Of a stretch of 64,000 nucleotides of DNA, positions 51,225 to 60,551 are shown one piece after another. The number at the start of each line of letters is the position of its first letter. The stretch's first letter is position 1. Under the pieces are notes generated by a model that saw nothing but the letters and a program-made list of their open reading frames with translations, had not been told where the DNA came from and did not search any database. Source of the DNA: Rhizobium sp. NZLR1 (lineage in GTDB: Bacteria > Pseudomonadota > Alphaproteobacteria > Rhizobiales > Rhizobiaceae); assembly GCF_017357385.1 (NCBI RefSeq), contig NZ_CP071634.1, forward strand, positions 62,001 to 126,000, read 5' to 3'. The translations under genes were made by a program, and so were the position numbers.

Positions 51225-52571
51225 ATGACCACACTTCACGCAGGCACGGCACTGACGCCGAAAGGCTGGCAGAAGGACGTGCGGCTGACGCTCGAAGCCG
51301 GTCGCATTGCCCGGGTCGAGATCGGGGTTTCGCCTCAGCCCGGCGATGAACGCCACGCTCTTATCGTTCCGGCCATGGGAAATCTGCACAGCCATGCCTT
51401 CCAGCGGGCGATGGCCGGCCTTGCCGAGGTACGCGGCCCGGCCAATGACAGCTTTTGGAGCTGGCGCACCGTCATGTACAAGTTCGCGCTGGCAATGACC
51501 CCTGAACATGTCGAGGCGGTCGCCGCCAAGCTCTATGCGGAAATGCTGGAGGCGGGCTTTTCCCGGGTCGGCGAATTCCATTATCTCCACCATGACAGGG
51601 ATGGCGGCATTTACGCCAATATCGCCGAGCTTGCCGAACGCATTGGTGCTGCCAGCGAAGAGACCGGCCTCGGCCTGACCTTGCTGCCGGTCTTCTACGC
51701 TCATTCCGGCTTCGGCGGCGCTCAGCCGATCGACGGCCAGCGGCGTTTCATCAATTCGCTGGAAAGCTTCGAAAGGCTGATGGAGGGATGCCGGGCGGTA
51801 ACCAGCCGGCTCGACGGCGCCGAACTCGGGCTGGCGCCGCACAGCCTGCGCGCCGCAACGCCTGAGGAATTGGCGAAGCTTGTGCCGATGGCGGGCGACG
51901 GCCCCATCCATATCCATGTCGCCGAGCAGGTCAAGGAGGTCGAGGATTGCATCGCCTGGTCGGGCGCGCGGCCGGTGGAATGGCTGCTCGATCATGCGCC
52001 TGTGGATGAGCGCTGGTGCTTGATCCACGCGACGCACATGACCGACGACGAAACGCGGCGGATGGCGAAAAGCGGGGCGATTGCCGGCCTCTGCCCGATC
52101 ACCGAAGCCAATCTCGGCGACGGCGCCTTTGCCGCGCCACTCTTCCTCGAAGAGGGCGGGCGTTACGGCATCGGTTCGGATTCCAATGTGCTGATCTCGG
52201 TGCCGGAAGAACTGCGCCAGCTCGAATATTCGCAGCGCCTGGCTCTGCGCGCCCGCAATGTCGTTGCAGCACCCGGCGGATCGACGGCACTTTGCCTGTT
52301 CACCCAGGCGCTTGCCGGCGGCGGTGCCGCTTTGAAGGCGCCCGCAGGTCTTGTTGAAGGCCATCACGCCGATCTCGTTTCGCTCGATACTGCGGCCGTT
52401 TCCTATCTCTCCGGCGACCAGATTCTCGATCACTGGCTGTTTGCCGGCGGTATTTCCGTCGATTGCGTCTGGGCGCGCGGCCGCAAGCAGGTGGAGGGCG
52501 GGCGCCATCTCAAACGTGACGCCATCGACCGGCGTTTCCTGGCCGCGATGGGTGAATTGCTGGCTGCCTGA
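51225..52571 (+). CDS. hutF: Formimidoylglutamate deiminase
   Basis: A 448-residue amidohydrolase that turns N-formimidoylglutamate into N-formylglutamate and ammonia, the substrate of Hut[15 protein letters not shown] holds the metal His pair and [15 protein letters not shown] another. The start at 51225 has ggagaggg just upstream; a longer open frame to 51069 overlaps hutI and the operator. It is divergent from hutI and followed by hutC. Confidence 0.95.
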   Translation: MTTLHAGTALTPKGWQKDVRLTLEAGRIARVEIGVSPQPGDERHALIVPAMGNLHSHAFQRAMAGLAEVRGPANDSFWSWRTVMYKFALAMTPEHVEAVAAKLYAEMLEAGFSRVGEFHYLHHDRDGGIYANIAELAERIGAASEETGLGLTLLPVFYAHSGFGGAQPIDGQRRFINSLESFERLMEGCRAVTSRLDGAELGLAPHSLRAATPEELAKLVPMAGDGPIHIHVAEQVKEVEDCIAWSGARPVEWLLDHAPVDERWCLIHATHMTDDETRRMAKSGAIAGLCPITEANLGDGAFAAPLFLEEGGRYGIGSDSNVLISVPEELRQLEYSQRLALRARNVVAAPGGSTALCLFTQALAGGGAALKAPAGLVEGHHADLVSLDTAAVSYLSGDQILDHWLFAGGISVDCVWARGRKQVEGGRHLKRDAIDRRFLAAMGELLAA

Positions 52572-52631
52572 AAAAGCGCTTTTCATGAGCAAGCATTCGA
52601 ATTAGAGCGGGGGATCAATCGGAACGTGGCG

Positions 52632-53354
52632 ATGAATCAAAGCAGGGATCCCACCTTGCATCAGCGCATCCTTGGCGACATCGAGGGCCGTATCGTCTCG
52701 GGCGAATGGCCGCCGGGGCATCGCATTCCCTTCGAAGTGGATCTCGCCACCCAATATGACGTCTCGCGGATGACGGTGAACAAGGTGCTGACTCAGCTCG
52801 CCAAGGCCGGTCTCATCGAGCGCCGCAAGAAATCCGGCAGCTTCGTCACCCAGCCGCAGGCGCAATCGGCCGTCCTCGAAATCCACGACATCAAGGCCGA
52901 GGTGCAGTCGCTGAACCTGCCCTATTCCTATGCGGTTTCGAAGAAGACCAGCCGCAAGGCGAAGGTGGAAGACAGCCGCCGGCTGGAACTGCCGGTCGCC
53001 TCTTCGGTCGTCGAGGTGGTCTGCATCCACAATGCCGGCGCGCGGCCCTTCTGCCTGGAGGAGCGGTTGATCAGTCTGGCGACCGTACCGGAAGCCGCCG
53101 ATGCCGATTTCCTGATGATGGCGCCGGGGCCCTGGTTGCTCAACCAGGTGCCGTGGAGCACGGCCGAACACCGGATCCACGCCGTCTCGGCCAATGCCGA
53201 AGTGGCCGCGGTCCTCGACATCGCGCGCAATACCGCCTGTCTCGTCGTCGAACGCCGCACCTGGAGCGGCGCCGGCCCGGTGACGCATGTGCGCTTCACC
53301 TATCCGGGCGATCGTCACGCGCTGGTGGCGCGTTTCACCCCGGCATCACAGTAA
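52632..53354 (+). CDS. hutC: Histidine utilisation repressor (GntR/HutC)
   Basis: A 240-residue GntR regulator of the HutC branch. The winged helix is QRILGDIEGRIVSGEWPPGH then YDVSRMTVNKVLTQL; the C-terminal UTRA domain contains RRTWSGAGPVTHVRFTYPGD. It represses hut genes until urocanate builds up. It follows hutF by 60 bases. The GTG at 52626 is an alternative start. Confidence 0.93.
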   Translation: MNQSRDPTLHQRILGDIEGRIVSGEWPPGHRIPFEVDLATQYDVSRMTVNKVLTQLAKAGLIERRKKSGSFVTQPQAQSAVLEIHDIKAEVQSLNLPYSYAVSKKTSRKAKVEDSRRLELPVASSVVEVVCIHNAGARPFCLEERLISLATVPEAADADFLMMAPGPWLLNQVPWSTAEHRIHAVSANAEVAAVLDIARNTACLVVERRTWSGAGPVTHVRFTYPGDRHALVARFTPASQ

Positions 53355-53356
53355 TT

Positions 53357-53378
53357 CCATGTTCCATATACAACATGG
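53357..53378. terminator. Inverted repeat between the convergent hutC genes
   Basis: CCATGTT and AACATGG form a 7-bp stem around CCATATAC, in the 33-base gap between the two convergent repressor genes. It may terminate both. The spacer also holds the CCATATACAAC motif found upstream of the second repressor. Confidence 0.4.
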
Positions 53379-53387
53379 CGAGTGTTC

Positions 53388-54143
53388 TCATTCCTCGAAC
53401 ATCTTGCCGCTGCGCGCTTCGAGCCGGTAGCGATAGCCCGGATAGACAAGGCGGGCGGTCGACACCACCTGCTTTGCCGACCATGTGCGTCGACGGATCG
53501 TCAAGCACGGTTCGGTCTTCAGGATGGTCAGGAGCTTGCATTCCCAGGCCTGCGGCATCGCCGCCTCGACGACGTGCTCGGAGCCGCTAAGCGGGGCTGC
53601 GGCGGTCAGATAGGCATTCGGCGTCAGCGTCGTGAAATCCTGGCCGAGATATTCGGGAGCAGCCTCCGGATGGACGAAACGGTCCTCGATCTGCACCGGA
53701 ACGCCGTTTTCGCTGTGGACGATCAGCGAGTGGAAGACCGCCGCGCCGATCGCAAGCTCCAATGCGTCGGCGATCTCCGGAGAGGCTGTTTCCTGGGCGA
53801 GAACGATGACCGAAGCCTCGTGGACATGGCCGCGTTCGGCGATTTCCTCGGCGATGTTGCGCACCTCGAACAGCGCCGAATAGCCCTTGCGCTCGGCGAC
53901 GAAGGAACCGACCCCCTGGATGCGGACGAGTTCGCCTTCATTGGCAAGTTCGCGCAGCGCCCGGTTGGCGGTCATCTTGCTGACGCCGAGCTCGACCACC
54001 AGCTCGTTTTCCGATGGCACCCGGTATTTCGGCGGCCATTCGCCGCTGTGGATGCGGTCGAGGATCACCTGCTTGACGCCGGCATAAAGCGGCGTGCTAT
54101 CATTTTCCGCCAACTCGCGCTTCATCTCGCCGGAACGCTTCAT
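53388..54143 (-). CDS. Second HutC-type GntR repressor
   Basis: A 251-residue paralogue of HutC. The winged helix is VKQVILDRIHSGEWPPKYRV then LGVSKMTANRALREL, followed by a UTRA domain ending RRTWSAKQVVSTARLVYPGY. It is convergent with hutC and divergent from the histidine-type ABC operon, which it probably controls. ATG at 54143 or 54125 could be the start. Confidence 0.9.
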   Translation of the reverse strand: MKRSGEMKRELAENDSTPLYAGVKQVILDRIHSGEWPPKYRVPSENELVVELGVSKMTANRALRELANEGELVRIQGVGSFVAERKGYSALFEVRNIAEEIAERGHVHEASVIVLAQETASPEIADALELAIGAAVFHSLIVHSENGVPVQIEDRFVHPEAAPEYLGQDFTTLTPNAYLTAAAPLSGSEHVVEAAMPQAWECKLLTILKTEPCLTIRRRTWSAKQVVSTARLVYPGYRYRLEARSGKMFEE

Positions 54144-54215
54144 TGCCTATTCCTTTTGCACGAATGGAATTCGCCACCTAAATCGACTTTCCTCTTGCAT
54201 ATCACAAAATATCTC

Positions 54216-54234
54216 ATATGGTACCATATACAAC
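54216..54234. promoter_or_regulatory. Candidate operator of the second HutC-type repressor
   Basis: ATATGGTACCATAT is a perfect palindrome that runs into CCATATACAAC. On the minus strand this reads GTTGTATATGG, a half-site like the TTGTATA of HutC operators. It lies between the repressor gene and the ABC operon. Confidence 0.55.
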
Positions 54235-54337
54235 CTCCCAATCGGTCCGAAACATTAAAAGGACAGGAAAGGGCAAGCCGACGAAGATCGGCCGTGGTGC
54301 CGCAAGGTCTGTTTCAACTCCAGAGGAGAATTCATCA

Positions 54338-55180
54338 ATGAAATTCAGCGCAATCCTATTTTGCGGCGTGGCGGCTTTTTCCGCCTTCGCTGCGCCCGCC
54401 TTTTCCAAGGACTGGACGAAGGCGACCATCACGCTTGAAGGCGCCTATGCGCCGTGGAACCTCACCAATGCCGACGGCACGCTCGGCGGCTTCGAGCCGG
54501 AGCTTGCCAAAGTGCTCTGCGAACGCGCCAAGATCGAATGCACGCTGGTCGCTTCCGACTGGGACGGTATGATCCCGGCGCTCAATGCCGGTAAGTTCGA
54601 CGTCATCATGGATGCGCTGTCGATCACCGAAGAGCGCAAGCAGGTCATCGACTTCACCATTCCCTATGCTGCCACACCTGCCGCATTCGCCACCGCCAAG
54701 GACAGCCCGCTGGCCAAGGCTGCCGGCACCGGCGCCACGATCAAGATGACGCCCGGCCAGACTGGCGTGAAGGAGATCGATGCGCTGAAGGCCGCTTTCA
54801 AGGGCAAGACGATCGGCATTCAGGCGGCGACCGTCTACGCCAAGTTCGTCTATGACAATTTCGGCGACATTGCCGAGATCCGCGAATACAAGACCGGCGC
54901 CGACCGTGATCTCGACCTGCAGAACGGCCGCATCGACCTCGGCTTTGACGACGCCGTCTATTTCGCCAACGCCTTCCAGAGCGCCAATGGCGCACTCGAC
55001 TTCACCGGTCCGGAGATCGTCGGTTCGATCTGGGGCGAGGGCGAAGGCCTCGGCGTCCGCAAGGCTGACACCGACCTACGCGACAAGTTCAGCGAGGCGA
55101 TCAAGTCCGCGCTCGCCGACGGCACCGTCAAGAACCTCTCGATGAAGTGGTTCAAGGTCGACGTCAGCCCGCAGCAATAA
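54338..55180 (+). CDS. ABC transporter substrate-binding protein, histidine/basic amino acid type
   Basis: A 280-residue periplasmic binding protein of the HisJ class, with a signal peptide ending near AFS-KDW. Arg100 (SITEERKQVIDF) should bind the carboxylate and Asp205 (GRIDLGFDDAVYF) the amino group of an amino acid. With HutC-type control and a HAL-like gene in the operon, histidine or a histidine derivative is the likely ligand. Start at 54338 has agaggaga nearby; the longer frame to 54218 covers the operator. Confidence 0.88.
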   Translation: MKFSAILFCGVAAFSAFAAPAFSKDWTKATITLEGAYAPWNLTNADGTLGGFEPELAKVLCERAKIECTLVASDWDGMIPALNAGKFDVIMDALSITEERKQVIDFTIPYAATPAAFATAKDSPLAKAAGTGATIKMTPGQTGVKEIDALKAAFKGKTIGIQAATVYAKFVYDNFGDIAEIREYKTGADRDLDLQNGRIDLGFDDAVYFANAFQSANGALDFTGPEIVGSIWGEGEGLGVRKADTDLRDKFSEAIKSALADGTVKNLSMKWFKVDVSPQQ

Positions 55181-55285
55181 GCGTTTCGGCCTTGCGGCCG
55201 CAAACGCCTGTCTCCGGCTTTATCGCCGGAGACAGCATGCTATTGTCAATCCGCAAAACACTGCCACGGACGGGGAACGGACGCT

Positions 55286-56011
55286 ATGGCAAGCTTGGAA
55301 CTGCTCGGCTTCGGCTCGACCGGATGGGGCGCGTTGCTCATTGCCGCTACCTTGATGACGCTGGCTGTCACGGCGACGGCGCTGGCAATCGGCGCGGTAC
55401 TGGGCGCAATCGTCGCGGCGGCGAAACTCTCCAGCAATCTTGCCCTCGTCACCCTCGGCAACATCTATACGACCGTGTTTCGCGGCGTGCCCGAGCTGCT
55501 GATCATCTATCTCATCTATTTCGGCGGCTCCTCGGCCGTCACCTCGATCGGCAAGGCGATGGGTTACGAGGGTTTCCTCGGCCTGCCCTCCTTCATCGCT
55601 GGCGCGCTTGCCGTCGGCATCATCTCCGGCTCCTATCAGGCGGAGGTGTTTCGCGGCGCTTTCCACGCCATTTCCAAAGGCGAACTTGAGGCGGCCTCGG
55701 CAATCGGCATGCATCGCGGCATGCGGCTGCGCCGTATCATCATGCCGCAGGTGTTTCGCCTCGCCATTCCCGGCCTCGGCAATGTCTGGCAGCTCAGCCT
55801 CAAGGATTCCGCACTGATTTCCGTCACCGGCCTTGCCGAACTGATGCGCACCAGCCAGGTCGCGGCGGGCTCGACCCGGCAATATTTCCTGTTCTTCATC
55901 GCCGGCGGCTGCCTCTATCTGATCCTGACCAGCCTTTCCGACCGGATCTTCAACGGTGCGGAACGCCGCGCCAACCGCAGCATGCCGGCAGCCGCCATGG
56001 GCCAGACGTAA
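55286..56011 (+). CDS. ABC transporter permease (HisQ-like)
   Basis: A 241-residue inner-membrane permease with about five helices. VFRGVPELLIIYLIYFGG and YQAEVFRGAFHAISKGELEA (the ATPase-contacting loop) are HisQ/ArtQ-class motifs. It pairs with the next permease, which starts 10 bases after it. Confidence 0.9.
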   Translation: MASLELLGFGSTGWGALLIAATLMTLAVTATALAIGAVLGAIVAAAKLSSNLALVTLGNIYTTVFRGVPELLIIYLIYFGGSSAVTSIGKAMGYEGFLGLPSFIAGALAVGIISGSYQAEVFRGAFHAISKGELEAASAIGMHRGMRLRRIIMPQVFRLAIPGLGNVWQLSLKDSALISVTGLAELMRTSQVAAGSTRQYFLFFIAGGCLYLILTSLSDRIFNGAERRANRSMPAAAMGQT

Positions 56012-56021
56012 GGAGGCGATG

Positions 56022-56726
56022 ATGGATTTCACCTTTCTAGCTTCGACCATGGTCACCCTGCTCAAGGCGGTGCCGACGACGCTGATCCTGTTTTCGCTGT
56101 CGATCTTCTTTGGCGGCCTGCTGGCGCTCGTCATCGTCTCGATGCGGGTCAGCGGCAACCCGCTGCTTTCGGGGTTCGCCAAGGGTTATATCTTCATCTT
56201 CCGCGGCTCGCCGCTGCTGATCCAGATGTTCCTGGTGTTTTACGGCCTCGGCCAGTTCGGCGTCATCCGCTATTCCTTCCTGTGGCCGTTCCTGCGCGAG
56301 CCGATGGTCTGCGCCGTGCTGTCGCTGGCGCTCTGCACCGCCGGCTACACGGCGGAGATTTTTCGCGGCGGCATCCGCGCCGTTTCGCCGAAGGAGATCG
56401 AGGCGGCCCGCTCGATCGGCATGTCCGGCCCCCTGCTGGTGCGCCGCATCCTGGCGCCGATTGCCTTCCGCCATGCGCTGCCGGCCTATTCCACCGAGAT
56501 CGTGCTGATGATGAAGTCGACGGCGCTCGCAAGCCTCGTCACCGTCTGGGAGGTCACCGGTGTGGCCCAGCGGCTGATTTCGCAGACCTACCGGACGATG
56601 GAGGTCTTTCTCTGCGCGGCGATCATCTATCTCGTTTTGAACTTCATCATCCTGCAGGGCATGGCCCTGCTCGAATATTCGCTGTCCCGACACCGCCGCG
56701 CGGCCCCGCAGGCGCTGAAAGCGTAA
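56022..56726 (+). CDS. ABC transporter permease (HisM-like)
   Basis: A 234-residue permease, partner of the preceding one. FIFRGSPLLIQMFLVFYGLG and AEIFRGGIRAVSPKEIEAAR are the class motifs. Start at 56022 has a perfect AGGAGG (56011-56016); the adjoining ATG at 56019 is also possible. Confidence 0.9.
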   Translation: MDFTFLASTMVTLLKAVPTTLILFSLSIFFGGLLALVIVSMRVSGNPLLSGFAKGYIFIFRGSPLLIQMFLVFYGLGQFGVIRYSFLWPFLREPMVCAVLSLALCTAGYTAEIFRGGIRAVSPKEIEAARSIGMSGPLLVRRILAPIAFRHALPAYSTEIVLMMKSTALASLVTVWEVTGVAQRLISQTYRTMEVFLCAAIIYLVLNFIILQGMALLEYSLSRHRRAAPQALKA

Positions 56727-56753
56727 GCGGTCTTTGAACCGATTGGAGCAACC

Positions 56754-57530
56754 ATGCCAGGCGTCACCCGACTTTCGGTCCGCAATATCCGCAAGAGCTT
56801 CGGCACGCACGAGGTGCTGCGCGGCATTTCCCTCAATGCTGAGGACGGCGATGTGATTTCGCTGCTCGGCGCCTCAGGCTCCGGCAAATCGACCTTTCTG
56901 CGCTGCATCAACATGCTCGAAACCGCAAGCGATGGCGAGATCTGGGTCGATGGCGAGCACATCGAGATGGTGCACAAAAACGGGCGCAGCAAACCGGCGA
57001 GCCAGAAGCAGGTGGACCACATCCGCTCCGAACTCGGTATGGTGTTCCAGTCCTTCAATCTCTGGTCCCATATGACGATCCTGCAGAACGTCATTGAAGG
57101 GCCGATCCATGTGCTCAAACGACCACGTGCCGACTGCATCGCCGAGGCCGAAGCGCTGCTCGAAAAGGTCGGCATCGCAGACAAGCGCCATGCCTATCCC
57201 GCCCATCTCTCCGGCGGCCAGCAGCAGCGCGCCGCGATCGCCCGCGCGCTGGCGATGAAGCCGAAGGTGATGCTCTTCGACGAGCCGACCTCGGCCCTTG
57301 ATCCGGAACTCGTCGGCGAGGTGCTGCGCGTCATGCGCGCGCTTGCCGAGGAAGGCATGACCATGCTCGTCGTCACCCATGAGATGAGCTTTGCCCGCAA
57401 TGTTTCCAACCGCGTCGTCTTCATGCGCGAAGGGCTGATCGAAAGCAGCGGCAAGCCGGACGACATGTTCACCGGCGGCGCCACACCCGCCTTCCGCCAG
57501 TTCATCGGCCATTTCGGAAGCGGTCAATGA
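56754..57530 (+). CDS. ABC transporter ATP-binding protein (HisP-like)
   Basis: A 258-residue ATPase. Walker A is [20 protein letters not shown], the signature [16 protein letters not shown], Walker [15 protein letters not shown], and the switch His VVTHEMSFA. It has the insertion [12 protein letters not shown] typical of HisP/ArtP-type ATPases. The stop overlaps the HAL-like gene by 4 bases, so the two are translated together. Confidence 0.92.
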   Translation: MPGVTRLSVRNIRKSFGTHEVLRGISLNAEDGDVISLLGASGSGKSTFLRCINMLETASDGEIWVDGEHIEMVHKNGRSKPASQKQVDHIRSELGMVFQSFNLWSHMTILQNVIEGPIHVLKRPRADCIAEAEALLEKVGIADKRHAYPAHLSGGQQQRAAIARALAMKPKVMLFDEPTSALDPELVGEVLRVMRALAEEGMTMLVVTHEMSFARNVSNRVVFMREGLIESSGKPDDMFTGGATPAFRQFIGHFGSGQ

Positions 57531-59020
57531 CCAAAACCATCGAGACCCTGCTGACCTGGTGCGATGTTGCCCGCGTCGGGGCAGGGGAGGCGCTGGCACT
57601 ATCGCCCGCCGCCTGGGCGCGCGTCGAGCAGGCAAGCCGCATCGTCGCCGCAATCGTCGAGACCGGCATGCGTGCCTACGGCGTCAACACCGGCGTCGGG
57701 GCGCTGGCGGATACGGTGGTCGATCGGGTCTCGCAGAGCCTTTTGTCGCGCAGCATCGTGCTCAGCCATGCGTGCGGCGTGGGGCCGTTGCTGGGCGGTC
57801 GCGAAGTGCGGGCCATCATCGCCGCTCAGATTGCCAATTTCGCCCACGGCCATTCCGGCGTACGGCGTGATGTCGTCGAGCACCTCACAGCCATGCTGGA
57901 GCATGACTGCATTCCCGACGTGCCGTCCAAGGGCTCCGCCGGTTATCTCGTCCACAATGCCCATATTGCGCTTGTTCTGATCGGCGAAGGCAGCGCCACG
58001 CTTGCCGGCCGGCGCATGAGCGGCCGCGAGGCGCTGGCGGCGATCGGCCTTCAGCCGCTGGTGCTCGGTGCCAAGGAGGGCTTGAGCCTCGTCAACGGCA
58101 CGGCCTGCGCCACGGGGCTGACCGCCACAGCACTTTCTCGCGCCGAACGGCTGCTCGACTGGGCCGATGCGATCGCGGCGCTGACGCTCGAAGCGGCAGG
58201 CTGCCAGATCGCCGCTTTCGACGAGGCGGTGCTGGCGCTGCGCCCGTCGGCGGGGATCGAAAAGGTGGGCGCGACGCTGCGGGCCCGGCTTTTCGGCAGC
58301 GGCCTTGTCGCCGCCGCCTTCGGCGGGCGCACCCAGGATGCGCTCAGCCTTCGTTCGGTGCCGCATGCGCATGGCGCCGCCCGTGACGTTTTCGACAATT
58401 CCGCCCGTATCGTCGATCAGGAACTTGCCTCGGTAACGGACAATCCCGCCGTCTCCGGCACGCCCGAACATCCGATCGTCTCCTCCGAGGCGCATGCGGT
58501 CGCCGCGGCGCTCGGGCAGGCGGCCGATAGCCTCGCCATTGCGCTGGCGCAGATCGGCGCGATCAGCGAACGGCGCATGGACCGGCTGGTCAATCCGCTG
58601 GTGAGCGGCCTGCCGCCGTTTCTGGCGAGTGACGCCGGCAGCCATTCCGGCTTCATGATCGCGCAATATACCGCAGCCGCACTCAGCAACGACAACCGCC
58701 GGCTTGCCGCCCCCGCGGCCATGGACGGCGGCCTCACCTCCGGCCTGCAGGAGGATTTCCTCGCCCATCCGACAGCTGCCGCCGGCAAGCTGCTCACGGT
58801 CATCGACAATGCCGAATATATCCTGGCGATCGAGCTGATGGCCGCTGCCCAGGCGCATGATTTCCTGACTGCGACGGCGCCGCGGGCGGCGGGCACGGAT
58901 CTGGTTTACCAAGTCGTGCGCCAGCGTATCTCCCATTATGGCGACGAACGGCCGCTCAACGGCGATATCGAGGCCGTGCGCAACCTGATCCGCGAGACGG
59001 TGCCGCCGCCGATCGGCTGA
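57527..59020 (+). CDS. HAL/PAL-family protein lacking the MIO triad
   Basis: A 497-residue protein homologous to histidine ammonia-lyase over its whole length ([29 protein letters not shown]). The MIO-forming Ala-Ser-Gly is missing: where HutH reads [14 protein letters not shown], this reads [11 protein letters not shown] (residues 136-146), which is three residues shorter. The Tyr of QDPYCIR is also changed (QDALSLR, Leu273), and FHAEP has no match. The frame is intact and the gene is coupled to an amino acid ABC importer, so it is not a pseudogene. It may have new chemistry or a binding role. Automatic annotation as HutH would be misleading. Confidence 0.85.
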   Translation: MTKTIETLLTWCDVARVGAGEALALSPAAWARVEQASRIVAAIVETGMRAYGVNTGVGALADTVVDRVSQSLLSRSIVLSHACGVGPLLGGREVRAIIAAQIANFAHGHSGVRRDVVEHLTAMLEHDCIPDVPSKGSAGYLVHNAHIALVLIGEGSATLAGRRMSGREALAAIGLQPLVLGAKEGLSLVNGTACATGLTATALSRAERLLDWADAIAALTLEAAGCQIAAFDEAVLALRPSAGIEKVGATLRARLFGSGLVAAAFGGRTQDALSLRSVPHAHGAARDVFDNSARIVDQELASVTDNPAVSGTPEHPIVSSEAHAVAAALGQAADSLAIALAQIGAISERRMDRLVNPLVSGLPPFLASDAGSHSGFMIAQYTAAALSNDNRRLAAPAAMDGGLTSGLQEDFLAHPTAAAGKLLTVIDNAEYILAIELMAAAQAHDFLTATAPRAAGTDLVYQVVRQRISHYGDERPLNGDIEAVRNLIRETVPPPIG

Positions 59021-59033
59021 ACCGGGAAGATTG

Positions 59034-59576
59034 TCAGAACGGCTTGCTGGTTGCCGAATCCTGCTTGGCCTTTTCGCCGGCGCCGAGCCGCTTGAGGCAC
59101 TGGGCGAAGGTGGGGTAGAGCTGATCCACCCGCGAGAGCGGCAGCGTCCAGTCGCCTTCGTCGCCGGCAAAGGTCAGCTGCACGTCAGGAGTTCCGGCAA
59201 AGGAATTCTTGATGATCTTCTTCAGTCCGCCGCTTCCTTTGCTGGCCGGTGGCCAGAGGCGAAGCGTGGTCTTGTCGAAGAATTCGGCGGCGACCACTTT
59301 CGTCATCGAACGATCGGTCAGCGTCACCTCGGTCGTGGTGCCGGCCGGAATGTCCCAGGTGTCCTTGGTGACCAGCCAGAAAGTCTCGGTGGCGCTCTGG
59401 CGGAATTCCACGGTCTTGCCGAGCTCGCTGTTCCACAGCAGCCGGCAATAGGCAGGGCGCTCGCCGGCAAAGCCGACCGACCATTGTCTTGCGTCGCCCA
59501 TCCATTCGGTCTCGCCCAAGGCGGCGACCGGCTGCAGGACGGCCGCCATCAGAACCATCGAGGTCAGAATTTTCAT
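59034..59576 (-). CDS. Secreted protein of unknown function
   Basis: A 180-residue exported protein with a signal peptide (MKILTSMVLMAAVLQPVAAL, cleavage near ALG-ETE). Two Cys remain in the mature part (AYCRLLW and FAQCLKRL), spaced to form a disulfide. I recognise no family. ATG at 59576 is chosen because it directly starts the signal peptide; the frame is open to 59618. It is convergent with the HAL-like gene. Confidence 0.65.
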   Translation of the reverse strand: MKILTSMVLMAAVLQPVAALGETEWMGDARQWSVGFAGERPAYCRLLWNSELGKTVEFRQSATETFWLVTKDTWDIPAGTTTEVTLTDRSMTKVVAAEFFDKTTLRLWPPASKGSGGLKKIIKNSFAGTPDVQLTFAGDEGDWTLPLSRVDQLYPTFAQCLKRLGAGEKAKQDSATSKPF

Positions 59577-59767
59577 CGCCGAAACCATCTCCAGGACAAT
59601 CGGCTCCAGCCATAGCAAAAGAAGGTTGAGCTTTTGCTACCGAGCCTTCCGCGAGGGGTGGTGGCGCCCACCGAAATGTCTCCGAATGCCGCACGGTCTT
59701 GATTTTGCGGCTGGCCTTGCCGATGTGGCGTAGATCGACATGAAGTTAAGGGAGCTCGACGGCAGGC

Positions 59768-60505
59768 ATGAGTGAGGTTCAACGACGCGGATTTTTGGCG
59801 AGGCTCACCGCATATGAGCCGCTGACGCTGATCATGCTGGCATCAGTGGCCGGGGGACTGTTCGTGCTGCAGCGGCTGACGAGCGAGGTTCTCGAAGGCG
59901 AGACCTTCCGTTTCGATGAAACGATCCTGCTGGCGCTGAGGCGGCCGGGTGAGCTTGGCGTGCCGATCGGGCCTGGCTGGATGACGCATGCCGTCGCCGA
60001 CATCACCAGCCTCGGCGGCGTCACTGTTCTCTCGCTGATGACGATCCTCGTCACAGTCTATCTTCTGCTCGACCGGCGCTGGCCGATCGCGATCTTCGTC
60101 TTCTCCTCGGTGCTGACCGGCTGGCTGGCGAGCACACTCTTGAAGATCCTCGTTGCGCGGCCGCGCCCCGACATCGTGCCACATCTCGCCGAGGTCAGCG
60201 ATCTCAGCTTTCCCTCTGGCCACGCGATGGTCTCGGCGGTGACCTATCTGACGCTCGGGGCGCTGCTGGCCCGGACGCAGCGTTATCCCTCGACGCGGAT
60301 TTTCGTCATGTTTGCCGGCGTCTTCCTGGCCGTCATCATCGGTCTGAGCCGGATCTATCTCGGCGTCCATTACCCGACGGATGTCCTCGCCGGATGGTGC
60401 GCCGGTGCGCTCTGGGCGCTCGGCTGCTGGCTGATCTCGAAACGGTTCATTCCGAGCCGCGCGCCCGATGATACCGCTGAAGCCGGAAATGGCGACAGGC
60501 GGTAG
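59768..60505 (+). CDS. PAP2-family membrane phosphatase
   Basis: A 245-residue membrane protein with about six hydrophobic segments and the three phosphatase motifs KILVARPRP, PSGH (LSFPSGHAMVSAV) and SRIYLGVHYPTD. These enzymes dephosphorylate lipid phosphates at the periplasmic face, for example undecaprenyl pyrophosphate or phosphatidic acid. The exact lipid cannot be told. Confidence 0.9.
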   Translation: MSEVQRRGFLARLTAYEPLTLIMLASVAGGLFVLQRLTSEVLEGETFRFDETILLALRRPGELGVPIGPGWMTHAVADITSLGGVTVLSLMTILVTVYLLLDRRWPIAIFVFSSVLTGWLASTLLKILVARPRPDIVPHLAEVSDLSFPSGHAMVSAVTYLTLGALLARTQRYPSTRIFVMFAGVFLAVIIGLSRIYLGVHYPTDVLAGWCAGALWALGCWLISKRFIPSRAPDDTAEAGNGDRR

Positions 60506-60519
60506 CACGGAGTGGCAGA

Positions 60520-60545
60520 GTGGCGCCGCGTGCTTGCGGCGCCAC
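60520..60545. terminator. Strong hairpin between convergent genes
   Basis: GTGGCGCCGC and GCGGCGCCAC form a perfect 10-bp stem around GTGCTT, in the 46-base gap between the PAP2 gene and the convergent dehydrogenase. A bidirectional terminator is likely although the T-run is missing. Confidence 0.6.
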
Positions 60546-60551
60546 AAGCGC

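Noticed and set aside
57527..59020. Plain annotation as histidine ammonia-lyase
   Set aside because: The MIO triad and a catalytic Tyr are missing, so the standard reaction is not supported.
57599..59170. 523-codon frame opposite the HAL-like gene
   Set aside because: Antisense shadow; no protein motifs.
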